Assembly (NCBI GenBank): GCA_959602645.1
Contig: CAUGTZ010000007.1
Location: forward strand, 1-64,000
Direction: 5' to 3'
DNA: 64,000 bases
Source: an uncultured Collinsella sp.
GTDB taxonomy: Bacteria; Actinomycetota; Coriobacteriia; Coriobacteriales; Coriobacteriaceae
Positions 26,250 through 36,301 of the stretch are shown here, in pieces. A program made the translations under genes and the position numbers. Below the pieces are notes generated by a model, which made no database searches, was not told the origin of the DNA, and saw only the letters and a list, made by a program, of their open reading frames with translations. Position 1 is the stretch's first letter; each line of letters begins with the position of its first letter.

Positions 26250-27656
26250 ATGCCTCTTGCTGATGTCTTTAGCCTGCTCGTTTTGGGTCAGGGCAAATCC
26301 GGTCTCGATGTCGCCCGCTGGGCGCTGGCACATCCCGAGCGCGTAAGTGCGGTTACCGTGTATGGCGGCGGCACCTCTGAGCCCAATGACGCCACGCGTG
26401 CACTCGAGGCTGCTGGTGCGTCGTTTGTCTATGGGACCGAACAGGTCGAAGGCGCCTATGACGTATGCGTGACGTGCCCGGGCATCTCGGAGTTCTCGGG
26501 CTTCTTTAAGGCCGGGCGCGAGCATGCCGCCCAGATTATGGGTGAGCCCGAGTTTGCCTATCGCCTGTCGCCCGATAACTGGATTGCCATCACGGGCACC
26601 AACGGCAAGACGACTACCACGTCGCTGACTGATTATCTGCTCAAGGCTGCCGGCGAGGCCAGCGTTGCTGTCGGCAACATCGGCGAGCCGCCGGTCAACG
26701 AGATTGACGGCCGAGCCCACAACGAGTGGTTTGTGGCTGAGCTCTCGAGCTATCAGATTGCTACGACCACCGAGCTCCACCCCCGCGTGGCGGTGCTGCT
26801 CAACATCACTCCCGACCACTTGGGCTGGCATAAGAGCCATAAGAACTACGCGCTTGCCAAGGTCAAACTGTTTGACAATATGGTCGATGACGATCTGGCG
26901 GTTGTCGACGTCGAAGACGCCGGCATTCACGAGTTCGATGAGTACATCTACACGCCGGGTCGTCGCATCTGCAAGGTCGCTTTTGACGAGCCCGAGGGCG
27001 AGGATGCCGCCTTTGTGCGCGACGGCAAGATGGTCGTGCGCCTGAAGGGCGTCGAGACTCAGCTTGTCGCCACGTCCGAGCTCAAGATCTCGGGCCATCA
27101 CAATGTTATCAATGCCCTGTGCGCTGCCACGGCTGCCCTGGCAGTCGGTGCCGATGTTGATGGCGTCTGCCGCGGTCTGGCCTCGTTCCAGCCGCTCGAG
27201 CACCGCGTGGAGCCGTGTGGCGAGATTGACGGCGTGCGCTACGTCAACGATTCAAAGGCGACCAACACCGATGCGGTCGAGAAGGCACTGACGGCATTTC
27301 CCGATGACGATGTGATCTTGCTGCTCGGCGGCCACGATAAGGGGACGCCGCTCACGGACTTCGCGCGCGTCGTTATGGACAACGTGCGCTCGGTCGTCTG
27401 CTTTGGCGATGCGCGTGAGCGCTTCACCGCCGCTATGGACGAGGCCGATGTCGATGGCGATGTGGATATCGCCCAGGCGGATGACCTACGCGACGCCGTG
27501 GACGTCGCCCGTTCGCTGTCGAGCCGTGGTGACGTGATCTTACTTTCTCCTGCCTGCTCTTCGTTCGATGAGTTCTCGGGCTATGAGGAGCGCGGCCGCG
27601 TGTTTAAGGACTACGTGGCCCAGCTTGCCGCTGCAGCGAAATCACAAATGGAATAG
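26250..27656 (+). CDS. murD: UDP-N-acetylmuramoyl-L-alanine--D-glutamate ligase
   Basis: Adds D-Glu to UDP-MurNAc-L-Ala with ATP hydrolysis. 468 residues. The N-terminal Rossmann-like domain starts LLVLGQGKSGLDVARW. The central domain has the P-loop TGTNGKTTTTSL at about 114-125. The C-terminal domain shows YVNDSKATNTDAVEKAL and ILLLGGHDKG. Start codon 9 nt after the mraY stop; the N-terminus MPLADVF is slightly extended relative to many homologues. Confidence 0.96.
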   Translation: MPLADVFSLLVLGQGKSGLDVARWALAHPERVSAVTVYGGGTSEPNDATRALEAAGASFVYGTEQVEGAYDVCVTCPGISEFSGFFKAGREHAAQIMGEPEFAYRLSPDNWIAITGTNGKTTTTSLTDYLLKAAGEASVAVGNIGEPPVNEIDGRAHNEWFVAELSSYQIATTTELHPRVAVLLNITPDHLGWHKSHKNYALAKVKLFDNMVDDDLAVVDVEDAGIHEFDEYIYTPGRRICKVAFDEPEGEDAAFVRDGKMVVRLKGVETQLVATSELKISGHHNVINALCAATAALAVGADVDGVCRGLASFQPLEHRVEPCGEIDGVRYVNDSKATNTDAVEKALTAFPDDDVILLLGGHDKGTPLTDFARVVMDNVRSVVCFGDARERFTAAMDEADVDGDVDIAQADDLRDAVDVARSLSSRGDVILLSPACSSFDEFSGYEERGRVFKDYVAQLAAAAKSQME

Positions 27657-27664
27657 GGGTTGCG

Positions 27665-29185
27665 GTGAGAGAGGAGAGCCCCCGACAAGGTATGAGGAGG
27701 CCCGACTCGGACCGTGCTTCCTCGCGGCGCATAACACCGCGTTCCGGTCGCGGCGGGCAGACGTTTAGCGAACGCTATATTGCCGGCGTTCCCGCCCGTA
27801 TCATGCGCCCCCGTCTGATATTTATGGCCTGCCTGTTTACCTTGGTTTGCTTTGGCCTGCTGATGGTGTACTCGGCATCTTCGGTCGAGGCACTGCACGA
27901 GAATGGCTCGGCGACGTTTTTTTTGGGTCGACAGGCCGCGTTTACCGCGATCGGTTTTCTAGCGCTGATTGCCATCGTGCGCGTTTTGCCGGACAGCTGG
28001 TTTGGGGAGGATGTGCTCAGGATCTTCCTTATCGGCATGATGCTCTTGCTTCTGCTGGTTTTCTTGGTGGGCAGCGGCAGCCGTGGCGCCACGCGCTGGC
28101 TCAACATCGCCGGCATTCAGTTCCAGCCTTCCGAGTTTTTGAAGCCATTTGCCATTGCGTATTCGGCCATCATGCTCGATCGCTTCTTTTCGCCCGGTGG
28201 CAACATCAACGAATTCCTTCGCAAGATGGGCATCTACCTGGGCATTTCGCTCTTTCTGATCTTTATCCAGCCCGATTTCGGTACTGTCCTGATCATCCTG
28301 TTGACCCTCATGTGCATGGCGTTGTTTGCGGGTCTCGACCCCAGATTTATCATCGGCGTGCTAATCTTCGGCATTCTCGTGATCGTGATTGCGCTTGTCG
28401 CAGAGCCGTACCGTATGGTGCGTATTCAGGTTGCCTTGAACCCTTGGGCCGACGAGTATGGTGACGGCTATCAGGCCACGCTTGCCATCATGGCCTTTGC
28501 CTCGGGCGGCCTATTCGGCCGTGGCATCGGCAACTCAACCATGAAGTACTCGTATCTGCCCGAGGCGCACAATGACTACATCCTGGCCATCATTGGCGAG
28601 GAAGTCGGTTTTGTCGGAACCGTGCTGTTCTTCTTGGTGTTTGCGATGCTGATCTACTCGGCGTTTCGCATTGCCGAGCAGGCGACCGATCGTCGGGGCG
28701 CGCTTATGGCGTCTGGCTCCGCGGTCATTCTCGCGGTGCAGTTTTTGATTAACGCGCTTGGCATCCTCAACGTGTTTCCCATGACGGGCAAACCGTTGCC
28801 GTTTATTAGCTACGGCGGTTCGTCGATTATTGTGTCGCTTATGCTTGCCGGGTTGATCCTGCGCGTTTCGTACGAGAGCGCCCGTCGCGATGAGTACGAC
28901 CGTCGCCGCGAGAGCTTTGCCGTTATGGATGAGAGTACCGCCGGCGTGCCCCACGTGCGCGGCGAGCGATCTTCGCGTAACGGTTTTACCGTCCTGGATG
29001 GCTCTGCGACCGAGCCGGCAGCCCGCCCGCGTCAGCGAACGGCGCCGCAAGGTCGTCCTCAACGCCCCAGCGCTCGCAACGCGGGCGGCGGATATAATCG
29101 AATCGATTTGAACTCGGACTCGTCGGCGCGTCTGCGCACCGACGACCAGGGACCGCGTGTACGAAGGGACTACCATGACCGATAA
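27665..29185 (+). CDS. ftsW: Peptidoglycan glycosyltransferase FtsW
   Basis: SEDS-family polytopic enzyme that polymerises septal glycan strands with FtsI. 506 residues from a GTG start with AGGGG 6 nt upstream. It has a basic N-terminal tail (1-45) and about ten membrane helices from residue 48 on. Typical SEDS segments are GGAT-like RGATRWLNIAGIQFQPSE and the C-terminal PFISYGGSS. A hydrophilic tail of ~100 residues rich in Arg, Asp and Ser follows the last helix. The 3' end overlaps the murG start by 11 nt, so they are translationally coupled. Confidence 0.95.
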   Translation: MREESPRQGMRRPDSDRASSRRITPRSGRGGQTFSERYIAGVPARIMRPRLIFMACLFTLVCFGLLMVYSASSVEALHENGSATFFLGRQAAFTAIGFLALIAIVRVLPDSWFGEDVLRIFLIGMMLLLLLVFLVGSGSRGATRWLNIAGIQFQPSEFLKPFAIAYSAIMLDRFFSPGGNINEFLRKMGIYLGISLFLIFIQPDFGTVLIILLTLMCMALFAGLDPRFIIGVLIFGILVIVIALVAEPYRMVRIQVALNPWADEYGDGYQATLAIMAFASGGLFGRGIGNSTMKYSYLPEAHNDYILAIIGEEVGFVGTVLFFLVFAMLIYSAFRIAEQATDRRGALMASGSAVILAVQFLINALGILNVFPMTGKPLPFISYGGSSIIVSLMLAGLILRVSYESARRDEYDRRRESFAVMDESTAGVPHVRGERSSRNGFTVLDGSATEPAARPRQRTAPQGRPQRPSARNAGGGYNRIDLNSDSSARLRTDDQGPRVRRDYHDR

Positions 29186-30290
29186 GATGACCGTTGCTAT
29201 TGCAGCCGGCGGCACGGCAGGACACATCAACCCCGCGCTCGCCTTGGCCGAAGAGCTGCGTGATCGTGGCCACCACGTTGTGTTCGTGGGCCAGTCGCGC
29301 AAGCTCGAGGGTCGTCTGGTCCCCGAGGCTGGGTTTGATTTTGTGCCCATTACGGTCACGGGCTTCGACCGCTCCCGTCCTTGGACGGCGCTGACCTCGC
29401 TGTGGCGTGTCAACAAGGCCAAGCGTGCGCTCGCCAGTCATTTCTCAAAGGTCGGCAAGCCCGATGCTGCCGTCGGTTTTGGTGCCTATGTCGAGGTTCC
29501 GCTGCTAGGGTGGTGCAAGGGCGCAGGTGTTCCGTATCTGCTGCATGAGCAGAACTCTGTTCCTGGCCTGGCCAACAAGATGATGAACTCCCACGCCGCC
29601 CGCGTGTGCATCTCGGTGCCGGCAGCGCGTTCGGTCTTTGAGCGCGAAGGTGACCCTGACCACGTGCTCATGACCGGCAACCCCGTACGTCGCTCGGTAA
29701 TCGAGGGCGATCGCGCTCGCGGCCGCAAGGCACTTGGCGTTCCCGAGGACGCTACGCTGCTGCTCGTCTTTGGCGGTTCACTTGGCGCCCAGCACCTCAA
29801 CGAGCGCGTGGTTTCGCTCAAAAACGAGCTGCTTTCGCGCAAGAACCTCTATGTGTTGCATTCGACGGGTGCCGACGGCTTTGAGGAGACCGAGCGCGCT
29901 TTGGCGCTGACGCCCGAGGAGGCGAAGCGTTACCGCGTTCAGCCTTACATCGACAACATGGGCGATATGCTGGCTGCTGCCGATTTGGTGCTCTCGCGTT
30001 CGGGCGCATCGAGCGTGGCCGAGATCGCTGCGCTCGCCGTGCCCTCGGTGCTCGTGCCGTATCCGCATGCGACGGCCGACCACCAAACCACCAATGCCCG
30101 TTATCTGGTCGACGCCGGGGCCGGTGTGCTCTGCGCCGATGCCGATATCGATGGTTCTGCCTTTGCCGATGAGCTGCTGCACTTGGTCGATGACGCGGCG
30201 GCGCGCGACGCCATGCGTCAGGCGGCACGTGGTCTGGCTCAGGATAGGGCCGCCGCTCTTCTGGCGGATGCGGTAGAGGGTTTGCGTTAG
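29175..30290 (+). CDS. murG: UDP-GlcNAc:undecaprenyl-PP-MurNAc-pentapeptide GlcNAc transferase
   Basis: GT-B glycosyltransferase at the inner face of the membrane that turns lipid I into lipid II. 371 residues. Shows IAAGGTAGHINPALALAEE at the N-terminus, the acceptor segment GFGAYVEVPLL, the donor-site SGASSVAEIAALAVPSVLVP and YPHATADHQTTNA. The ATG at 29175 has GAAGGGA upstream and lies within the end of ftsW. Confidence 0.96.
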   Translation: MTDKMTVAIAAGGTAGHINPALALAEELRDRGHHVVFVGQSRKLEGRLVPEAGFDFVPITVTGFDRSRPWTALTSLWRVNKAKRALASHFSKVGKPDAAVGFGAYVEVPLLGWCKGAGVPYLLHEQNSVPGLANKMMNSHAARVCISVPAARSVFEREGDPDHVLMTGNPVRRSVIEGDRARGRKALGVPEDATLLLVFGGSLGAQHLNERVVSLKNELLSRKNLYVLHSTGADGFEETERALALTPEEAKRYRVQPYIDNMGDMLAAADLVLSRSGASSVAEIAALAVPSVLVPYPHATADHQTTNARYLVDAGAGVLCADADIDGSAFADELLHLVDDAAARDAMRQAARGLAQDRAAALLADAVEGLR

Positions 30291-30387
30291 TTAGACGGGA
30301 TATCGTCGGTCGCCCTCGCGCTGATGCGGTAGGTGCGGTACAGTTAACGGGTTACAGGCAGTGTTTACGCAAGGAGTACACGAGCAC

Positions 30388-31806
30388 ATGGCTGATTCCC
30401 AGACTGCAACCTCCGCGCCCGAGTTTAAGAGCGCCCACTTTATCGGTATCGGCGGCGCCGGCATGAGCGGCATCGCCCTCGTTCTGCACGAGCGCGGTTA
30501 TGCCGTTACCGGCTCCGACCTTAAGACGTCACGTTATATCCGCCAGCTTACCCGCGCTGGCGTGAAGGTGCATGTGGGCCATGAGGCCGCCACGATCGAC
30601 GAGGTCAAGCCCGACGTGGTTGTTGTCTCTACCGCTATTCCGGAGTCCAACCCTGAACTCGTGCGCGCTCGCGAGCTTGGTATTCCCGTGTGGCCCCGTG
30701 CCAAGATGCTCTCTGCTTTGGGCCACGGCTACACGACTGTCGCTGTTGCCGGCACGCATGGCAAGACCACCACGTCTTCGATGTGCGCCACCATGCTCGA
30801 CCGCATGGGTCTGGATCCGAGCTTCTTGATCGGCGGCATCGTCGAGGGCTATGACACGAACGGCAAGAACGGCTCGGGCGACTACTTTGTCGCCGAGGCC
30901 GACGAGTCCGACAGCTCCTTCCTGTTCCTGAACCCCAACGTGGTCATTGTGACCAACGTCGAGGCCGACCACCTCGATCACTACTCGGGTATCGAGGAGA
31001 TCGAGGCGACTTTCGCCAAATTCATGAGCCTGGTGGGCGAGGACGGCACCGTCATCGTCTGCGGCGAGGACCCGCATCTGGTCGAGCTCGCCAAGTCGAC
31101 GGGCCGTCACGTGCTTTCCTACGGCTTTGCCGAGAGCAACGACATCGTCTGTGTGCACCCGGATGTCAAGGGCATCCAGAGTGACTTTATCGTTCGCTTT
31201 GAGGACGGCACTGAGCACGCTGTGGAGATCAAGAGCAATCCCGGTCGCCACAACATGCTCAACGCTACGGCGGTGCTCACCGTCGCCCATGTCCTGGGCC
31301 TTGACATCGACGCCGCCGCCAAGGCGCTTTCGAGCTTTGAGGGCGTCCGCCGTCGCTTTACCCATGTGGGCGATATCGATGGCATTACCGTAGTCGATGA
31401 TTACGGCCATCATCCCACCGAGATCAAGGCGACGCTTGCTGCCGCTTCGTCGCTGGGTTACAAGCACGTCGACGTCGTGTTCCAGCCGCACCGCTATTCG
31501 CGCCTGCAGGCCCTGTGCGACGACTTTGCCGATGCATTTGCCAATGCCGATAAACTGCTGCTGATCGATGTGTTCTCGGCTGGCGAGATGCCCATTCCGG
31601 GTGTCACCTCTAAGATGCTCGCCGATACCGTGCGCGCCAAGCATCCTGGCAAGGAGGTCGTGTACTGCTCCAGCCGTCTTGAGCTCAATCAGGAGCTCGA
31701 GCAGATGGTGGGCGAGGGCGACCTGCTGCTCACTATGGGTGCCGGAGACGTTACGACCGTCGGTCCCGAGTTCATCGAGTATCTGACTGCCAAGAAAGAC
31801 GCTTAA
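30388..31806 (+). CDS. murC: UDP-N-acetylmuramate--L-alanine ligase
   Basis: First amino-acid ligase of peptidoglycan precursor synthesis. 472 residues from the ATG preceded by AAGGAG. Domain 1 opens with HFIGIGGAGMSGIALVLHERG, domain 2 has the P-loop AGTHGKTTTSSM at about 124-135, and domain 3 contains VVDDYGHHPTEIKATL and VFQPHRYSR. The frame stays open nine codons upstream to 30361. The ~100-nt gap after murG could hold a weak promoter; none is convincing. Confidence 0.96.
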   Translation: MADSQTATSAPEFKSAHFIGIGGAGMSGIALVLHERGYAVTGSDLKTSRYIRQLTRAGVKVHVGHEAATIDEVKPDVVVVSTAIPESNPELVRARELGIPVWPRAKMLSALGHGYTTVAVAGTHGKTTTSSMCATMLDRMGLDPSFLIGGIVEGYDTNGKNGSGDYFVAEADESDSSFLFLNPNVVIVTNVEADHLDHYSGIEEIEATFAKFMSLVGEDGTVIVCGEDPHLVELAKSTGRHVLSYGFAESNDIVCVHPDVKGIQSDFIVRFEDGTEHAVEIKSNPGRHNMLNATAVLTVAHVLGLDIDAAAKALSSFEGVRRRFTHVGDIDGITVVDDYGHHPTEIKATLAAASSLGYKHVDVVFQPHRYSRLQALCDDFADAFANADKLLLIDVFSAGEMPIPGVTSKMLADTVRAKHPGKEVVYCSSRLELNQELEQMVGEGDLLLTMGAGDVTTVGPEFIEYLTAKKDA

Positions 31807-31811
31807 GTCTA

Positions 31812-32723
31812 ATGGGTCTGTTTAACGCCGTCATGGCGCTCTCGGGCATGATCGACACGGATGTGATCGAGGACGAGCGCCTTGCGCGCCATACGAGCTA
31901 TCGTATCGGCGGCAAGGCCGACCTCTTTGTGACGTGCCATAGCTATCATGCCCTCCGCCGCGCCGTGGCGGTGCTCGATCGCGAGCAGGTGCCGTGGGTC
32001 ATCATTGGCAAGGGCTCCAATCTGCTGGTTGCCGATGCGGGTTATCGCGGTGCCGTCATTTCGCTCGGACGTGAGTTTCAGCGCACGGTTGTTACCGATG
32101 ACGGTTGTACGCTGACGGTCGGTGCGGGCGTGATGTTTGCGCGCCTGGTCAACGATGCCCTGTCGCGTAGCCTCTCGGGCCTTGAGTTTGCCGTTGGCAT
32201 CCCTGGTTCGGTCGGCGGCGCGATATCTATGAATGCCGGCACACGGACCGAGTGGATTGGCTCGCTGGTTGAGGATGTCGTAACGTTTGACCCGGCATCC
32301 GGCATCAAGCATTATGCGGGGTCCGAGATCACTTGGGGCTACCGCGAATGTAGCCTTCCCCGCAATGAGATCATCCTCGAGTGCGTGCTCAAGCTTAAAC
32401 CGGCGCTCAAGGCCGACATTCGCGAGCGCATGGAGCGGTACCTGACGAGGCGCAAGCGCACGCAGCCCATGGGTCGCGCATCCTGCGGGTCGGTCTTTCG
32501 CAACCCGCCCGATGCGAGTGTGGGCAAGCTTATCGAGGATTGTGGATTAAAGGGTTTTTCGATTGGCGGCGCGGAAGTTTCGCCCGTTCACGCTAATTTT
32601 ATCGTTAATAACGGAACCGCCTCGGCCGATGACGTTGCCGCGGTTATCAGACATGTGCACGGAAAGGTGAGGGAGGCGTATGGCATCGAGCTCAGACCGG
32701 AAGTTAAATTCCTCGGCTTCTAG
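31812..32723 (+). CDS. murB: UDP-N-acetylenolpyruvoylglucosamine reductase
   Basis: FAD- and NADPH-dependent enzyme completing UDP-MurNAc synthesis. 303 residues, type I length. Motifs: HTSYRIGGKADLF, the FAD-binding GIPGSVGGAISMNAGT, and GRASCGSVFRNP with the proton-donating Ser (Cys-Gly-Ser). It begins 5 nt after murC with little ribosome site, implying coupling, and its 3' end overlaps ftsQ by 44 nt. Confidence 0.95.
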   Translation: MGLFNAVMALSGMIDTDVIEDERLARHTSYRIGGKADLFVTCHSYHALRRAVAVLDREQVPWVIIGKGSNLLVADAGYRGAVISLGREFQRTVVTDDGCTLTVGAGVMFARLVNDALSRSLSGLEFAVGIPGSVGGAISMNAGTRTEWIGSLVEDVVTFDPASGIKHYAGSEITWGYRECSLPRNEIILECVLKLKPALKADIRERMERYLTRRKRTQPMGRASCGSVFRNPPDASVGKLIEDCGLKGFSIGGAEVSPVHANFIVNNGTASADDVAAVIRHVHGKVREAYGIELRPEVKFLGF

Positions 32724-33936
32724 AGCATCGAAACCCACCTTCCGCCGCGCCGGAGGGCGTTCCGGCGCGCCTGCCAAACCTCAACGCAATACCGTCGCGC
32801 ACTCTAAGTCTGTCGGGCATGCTCGACAGGCCGGTCGTCCGGTCGTCGGCTCTCAGTTCGGTAATCGTCCGGCCGAAAAAAAGTCCTCGCGTCCCTCGGT
32901 GACGTCAAAGCCTGTTATGGGCGCCAAGCCTGCCCGTCCCCTGGCAACTCCTAAGCCCTCGACGGGAACTAAAGCGCCGCGTCCGGGTCGCATGCTGGGC
33001 GCATCGAAACCGCGCTCGCTGACATCGGTGCCGGCTACCGCCAAGAAGCCTTCGGGTAAAAAAGGCGTCAACCCGTTGTCTTCACTTAGGGCGATGGCAA
33101 ATAAAACATCAGACGCCGCTTCTGTCGTTACAGGCAAAGGCAAAATAGTGGGCGGCGTTCTGGCCGTCTTGGCCGTGCTCGTCGTCGTTGCCGTCGTGGT
33201 GATCAACTCTGGATTGTTTACCGCCACCGATATTCAGATTCAAGGCAGCGAGCATGTGACGAAGCACGACGCTATCCAGCTGATCGATTTGCCCGAGGGA
33301 ACGTCGCTTTTTAACGTCGATCCCGACCAGATTACCGAGGACCTCAAGCAGAACCCGTGGGTCTCGGGCGTGGATGTCCAGCGTCAGTTCCCGCATACGC
33401 TCATCATTACGCCGATGGAGCGCAAGGTCATCGCAATTGCCTATATCAGCTCCGATGACCTTGCCTGGGCCATCGGGGATGATGACACCTGGATCGCCCC
33501 GCTGTCGACGTCGGTCGAAGTGGACGACCAGGGCAACGTCATCACGACGGGGCAGGGCTCAAATACCCTGAACGGCATTGATGCCGCACTGGCGCTCGCT
33601 AAGCACTATGGCGCGGTGCTGTTGACTGATGTCTCGGCGGATGTCGCTCCAGTTTCCGGCCAGGCGGTGAGCTCCAAGGCCGTTAAGGCCGGCTTGGAAT
33701 ATGTGCGTGGTTTTTCGAGCGAGTTCTTGGGACAAGTCAAGGATATTTCCACGCCTTCGGTCGAAGCCATCTCGGCAAACCTCAATAACGGCATTGAGGT
33801 GTCGCTGGGCGATTCGGACGATATCGCCAAGAAGGAACGCGTAGTCACCAAGTTGCTTTCGCAGGTAGAGGGCGTAACGTATATCAATGTGCGCTCTCCG
33901 GGCAACTACACATTTAGGAATGCTCCGACCTCGTAG
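32680..33936 (+). CDS. ftsQ: Cell division protein FtsQ/DivIB
   Basis: Bitopic division protein linking early and late divisome parts. 418 residues, longer than usual. A basic, Pro/Ser/Lys-rich cytoplasmic region covers about 1-155, then one membrane helix at about 157-180 (GGVLAVLAVLVVVAVVVIN). A POTRA domain follows (FTATDIQIQGSEHVTKHDAI... with LPEGTSLFNVD), then the FtsQ beta domain to about 410. The start has GGGAGG well placed inside murB. The long N-tail is the main variable part between species. Confidence 0.9.
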   Translation: MASSSDRKLNSSASRASKPTFRRAGGRSGAPAKPQRNTVAHSKSVGHARQAGRPVVGSQFGNRPAEKKSSRPSVTSKPVMGAKPARPLATPKPSTGTKAPRPGRMLGASKPRSLTSVPATAKKPSGKKGVNPLSSLRAMANKTSDAASVVTGKGKIVGGVLAVLAVLVVVAVVVINSGLFTATDIQIQGSEHVTKHDAIQLIDLPEGTSLFNVDPDQITEDLKQNPWVSGVDVQRQFPHTLIITPMERKVIAIAYISSDDLAWAIGDDDTWIAPLSTSVEVDDQGNVITTGQGSNTLNGIDAALALAKHYGAVLLTDVSADVAPVSGQAVSSKAVKAGLEYVRGFSSEFLGQVKDISTPSVEAISANLNNGIEVSLGDSDDIAKKERVVTKLLSQVEGVTYINVRSPGNYTFRNAPTS

Positions 33937-34135
33937 CGCTGGTTGATGCTTTGTTGAGGGGCCATACCACGCCGTTTATCTGGTTTGTTTGGTTTTCACG
34001 GTCAATTATTTGACTGATACGTTCATAATGTGCAAACATAATACGGTTTACCTTTGCATTTACTTTCAACCTGAAGGTTAATGTGCGCAGGGGTCGACCC
34101 ATGCTATGGCTATAACCTTTGTTCGGAGGACCGAC

Positions 34136-35290
34136 ATGCACGAGACAGAGATCAACAACTACCTTGCCGTCATTAAGGTGGTCGGCGTCGGCGGCGGCGG
34201 TACCAACGCGGTCAATCGAATGATCGAAGAGGGCATCCGCGGCGTCGAGTTTGTTGCCATCAACACCGATGCTCAGGCACTCGCGATCTCTGATGCCGAT
34301 ATCAAGGTGCACATCGGCACCGACCTCACCCGCGGCCTGGGCGCCGGCGCCAACCCCGAGGTTGGCCGCAAGGCTGCCGATGAGTCCCGCGACGACATTG
34401 CCGAGGCGCTCGCTGGCGCCGACATGGTGTTCATCACCTGCGGCGAGGGCGGTGGCACCGGTACCGGCGCCGCTCCCATCGTTGCCGATATCGCGATGAA
34501 CGAGGTCGGCGCACTGACCGTCGCCGTCGTGACCAAGCCCTTCACCTTCGAGGGCCGCAAGCGCAAGAAGAGCGCCGAGGAGGGCATCAAGACCCTCTCC
34601 GATTGCGTCGATACCATGATCGTCATCCCTAACGATAAGCTGCTCGACATCGCCGAGAAGAAGACCACCATGCTCGAGGCCTTCGCGATTGCCGATGGCG
34701 TCCTTTCCCAGGGCACCCAGGGCATCACCGACCTCATCACCGTCCCCGGTATCATCAACCTGGACTTCGCCGATGTTAAGACCATCATGAAGCAGGCCGG
34801 TACCGCCATGATGGGTATCGGTACCTCTTCTGGGGATACCCGTGCCGTCGACGCTGCCCAGCAGGCCATCTCCAGCCCGCTGCTCGAGAGCTCCATCGAT
34901 GGTGCCACGCGCGTGCTGCTCTCCATCGCCGGTTCCAAGGACCTGGGCATCCAGGAGATCAGCGACGCCGCCGACGTTGTCGCCAACGCCGTCGACCCCG
35001 AGGCGAACATCATCTTCGGTACCGTTGTCGACGAGTCCCTGGGCGATCAGGTGCGTATCACCGTCATCGCTACGGGCTTCTCCGACTCCAACGTCAACCG
35101 TCAGGATGAGCTCTTTGCTGCTCAGCAGTCTCAGAGCAAGGCTGCTGCCTCCGCTGAGCCGCAGCGCACCGCTCCGGCTGCCAGCCCGGCTCAGGCCGCT
35201 CCGACCCGCAACGTCGGTGGTACCGAGCTGCCCAACTTTGGCAACGACCAGTTCGAGCTTCCCGACTTCCTGAAGCGCGGTAGCTTCTAG
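34136..35290 (+). CDS. ftsZ: Cell division GTPase FtsZ
   Basis: Tubulin-like GTPase that polymerises into the Z ring. 384 residues. [16 protein letters not shown] starts the nucleotide-binding domain, with the tubulin signature [10 protein letters not shown] at about 103-112 and NTDAQAL. A variable linker of about 50 residues rich in Gln, Ala and Pro (315-365) leads to the conserved C-terminal peptide [14 protein letters not shown] that binds SepF and other partners. GGAGG sits 7 nt before the ATG; the frame is open ten codons earlier without support. Its own promoter is likely in the ~200-nt gap after ftsQ (TATAAC near 34110). Terminator at 35313. Confidence 0.98.
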   Translation: MHETEINNYLAVIKVVGVGGGGTNAVNRMIEEGIRGVEFVAINTDAQALAISDADIKVHIGTDLTRGLGAGANPEVGRKAADESRDDIAEALAGADMVFITCGEGGGTGTGAAPIVADIAMNEVGALTVAVVTKPFTFEGRKRKKSAEEGIKTLSDCVDTMIVIPNDKLLDIAEKKTTMLEAFAIADGVLSQGTQGITDLITVPGIINLDFADVKTIMKQAGTAMMGIGTSSGDTRAVDAAQQAISSPLLESSIDGATRVLLSIAGSKDLGIQEISDAADVVANAVDPEANIIFGTVVDESLGDQVRITVIATGFSDSNVNRQDELFAAQQSQSKAAASAEPQRTAPAASPAQAAPTRNVGGTELPNFGNDQFELPDFLKRGSF

Positions 35291-35312
35291 TTCGTTTTTC
35301 TCAACGACCTGC

Positions 35313-35346
35313 ACGGGGTGTGTCCATTTGGATGCACCCCGTTTTG
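35313..35346 (+). terminator. Terminator of ftsZ
   Basis: An 8-bp outer stem (35313-35320 with 35335-35342) and a smaller inner pairing, followed by TTTT. It marks the end of the dcw transcript before pgeF. Confidence 0.75.
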
Positions 35347-35379
35347 CTTCTCGTTTGTAAACGAAAGCCTCCAATCTCC

Positions 35380-35396
35380 TTACGTTCCCTTTACGT
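35380..35396 (+). promoter_or_regulatory. Putative PHO box upstream of pgeF-pst
   Basis: TTACGT at 35380-35385 and again at 35391-35396, an 11-bp direct repeat with a 5-nt spacer. This is the layout of PhoP boxes (TTNACA-N5-TTNACA in Bacillus). A palindrome TCGTTT-GT-AAACGA lies just upstream at 35351-35364. The likely promoter lies downstream, around 35420-35450. Confidence 0.45.
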
Positions 35397-35500
35397 TTGG
35401 TCCCTACCGCTGCGGGTATCCTTTTAAGGAAGTATGACAGCCGTATAAACGCGGACTGCGCGGCGACGCCGCGGTACTTGTGTTATTAGGAGGCTTTAGT

Positions 35501-36301
35501 ATGGCAGCACGTGCGGACAACGTTTCGCGTGTCGACCATGATGGAGTTACGTTGGTGGAGGGCGCGACATCCGATGTCCGCTTTGCCTTTACCGAGCGCA
35601 CCGGTGGCGTTTCTGAAGATGCGTACTCCTCGCTCAACCTGGGCTCGCATGTTGGCGATGATCCCTTTGCTGTTCAAGAAAATCGTCGTCGCGCGCTCGA
35701 GGCTATGGGTGCCGCCGAGTGCGAGCACAACCTGCTCGTTCCCAATCAGGTCCATGGTGACCATATCGTTGCGGTGACCTCGAACGGCGCCGATGACCTT
35801 GAGGACGTTCGCGAGCAGATTGCCGAGGGCTGCGATGCCATCGTCTGCACGGCACATGAGGTGCCCGTGATGCTCTGCTTCGCCGACTGCGTTCCCGTGG
35901 TGTTGGTGGCTCCCGGCGGTTTTGCCGTGGTGCATTCCGGCTGGAAGGGCACGATTGCGCGCATTTCCGCCAAGGCGTGCCAGGCGCTCTGCGAGGCGGG
36001 TGGCTGCAAGCCGGGCGACGTCTCGGCCTATATCGGGCCCCATATCCTGGGCGACGAATACGAGGTCTCTCAAGAGCTCATGGATCGCTTTGCCGCCGAG
36101 TTTTCCTGCATCGATGCAAGCGCTTGCCGCTTGCTCGATCTTTCCGCTGCCATTCGCGAGGCGCTGGTGGATGCCGGCGTCGATGTGAGCAGCATTGTGG
36201 ATACCAAGCTTTCCACCGTTCGTCAGAACGACCGCTTTTATTCCTACCGTAACGAGAACGGCACCTGTGGGCGCCATGCTGCGATCGGCGTGATGCTATG
36301 A
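35501..36301 (+). CDS. pgeF: Multicopper-oxidase-like PgeF/YfiH (laccase domain) protein
   Basis: Member of the YfiH/LACC1 family. Members have been described as purine nucleoside phosphorylases and as correcting misincorporated L-Ser in peptidoglycan precursors (PgeF). 266 residues. Metal and catalytic residues are visible in LVPNQVHGDHI, VMLCFADCVPVVL and VVHSGWKGTIARI, and NDRFYSYRNENGTCGRHA closes the protein. AGGAGG precedes the ATG. Its stop overlaps pstS in an ATGA arrangement, tying it to the phosphate operon rather than to yggS-sepF, its usual neighbours. Confidence 0.88.
   Translation: MAARADNVSRVDHDGVTLVEGATSDVRFAFTERTGGVSEDAYSSLNLGSHVGDDPFAVQENRRRALEAMGAAECEHNLLVPNQVHGDHIVAVTSNGADDLEDVREQIAEGCDAIVCTAHEVPVMLCFADCVPVVLVAPGGFAVVHSGWKGTIARISAKACQALCEAGGCKPGDVSAYIGPHILGDEYEVSQELMDRFAAEFSCIDASACRLLDLSAAIREALVDAGVDVSSIVDTKLSTVRQNDRFYSYRNENGTCGRHAAIGVML

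Noticed and set aside
32680..32723. Frameshift between murB and ftsQ
   Set aside because: The 44-nt overlap is explained by two intact genes with a good ftsQ ribosome site within murB; both proteins have complete ends.
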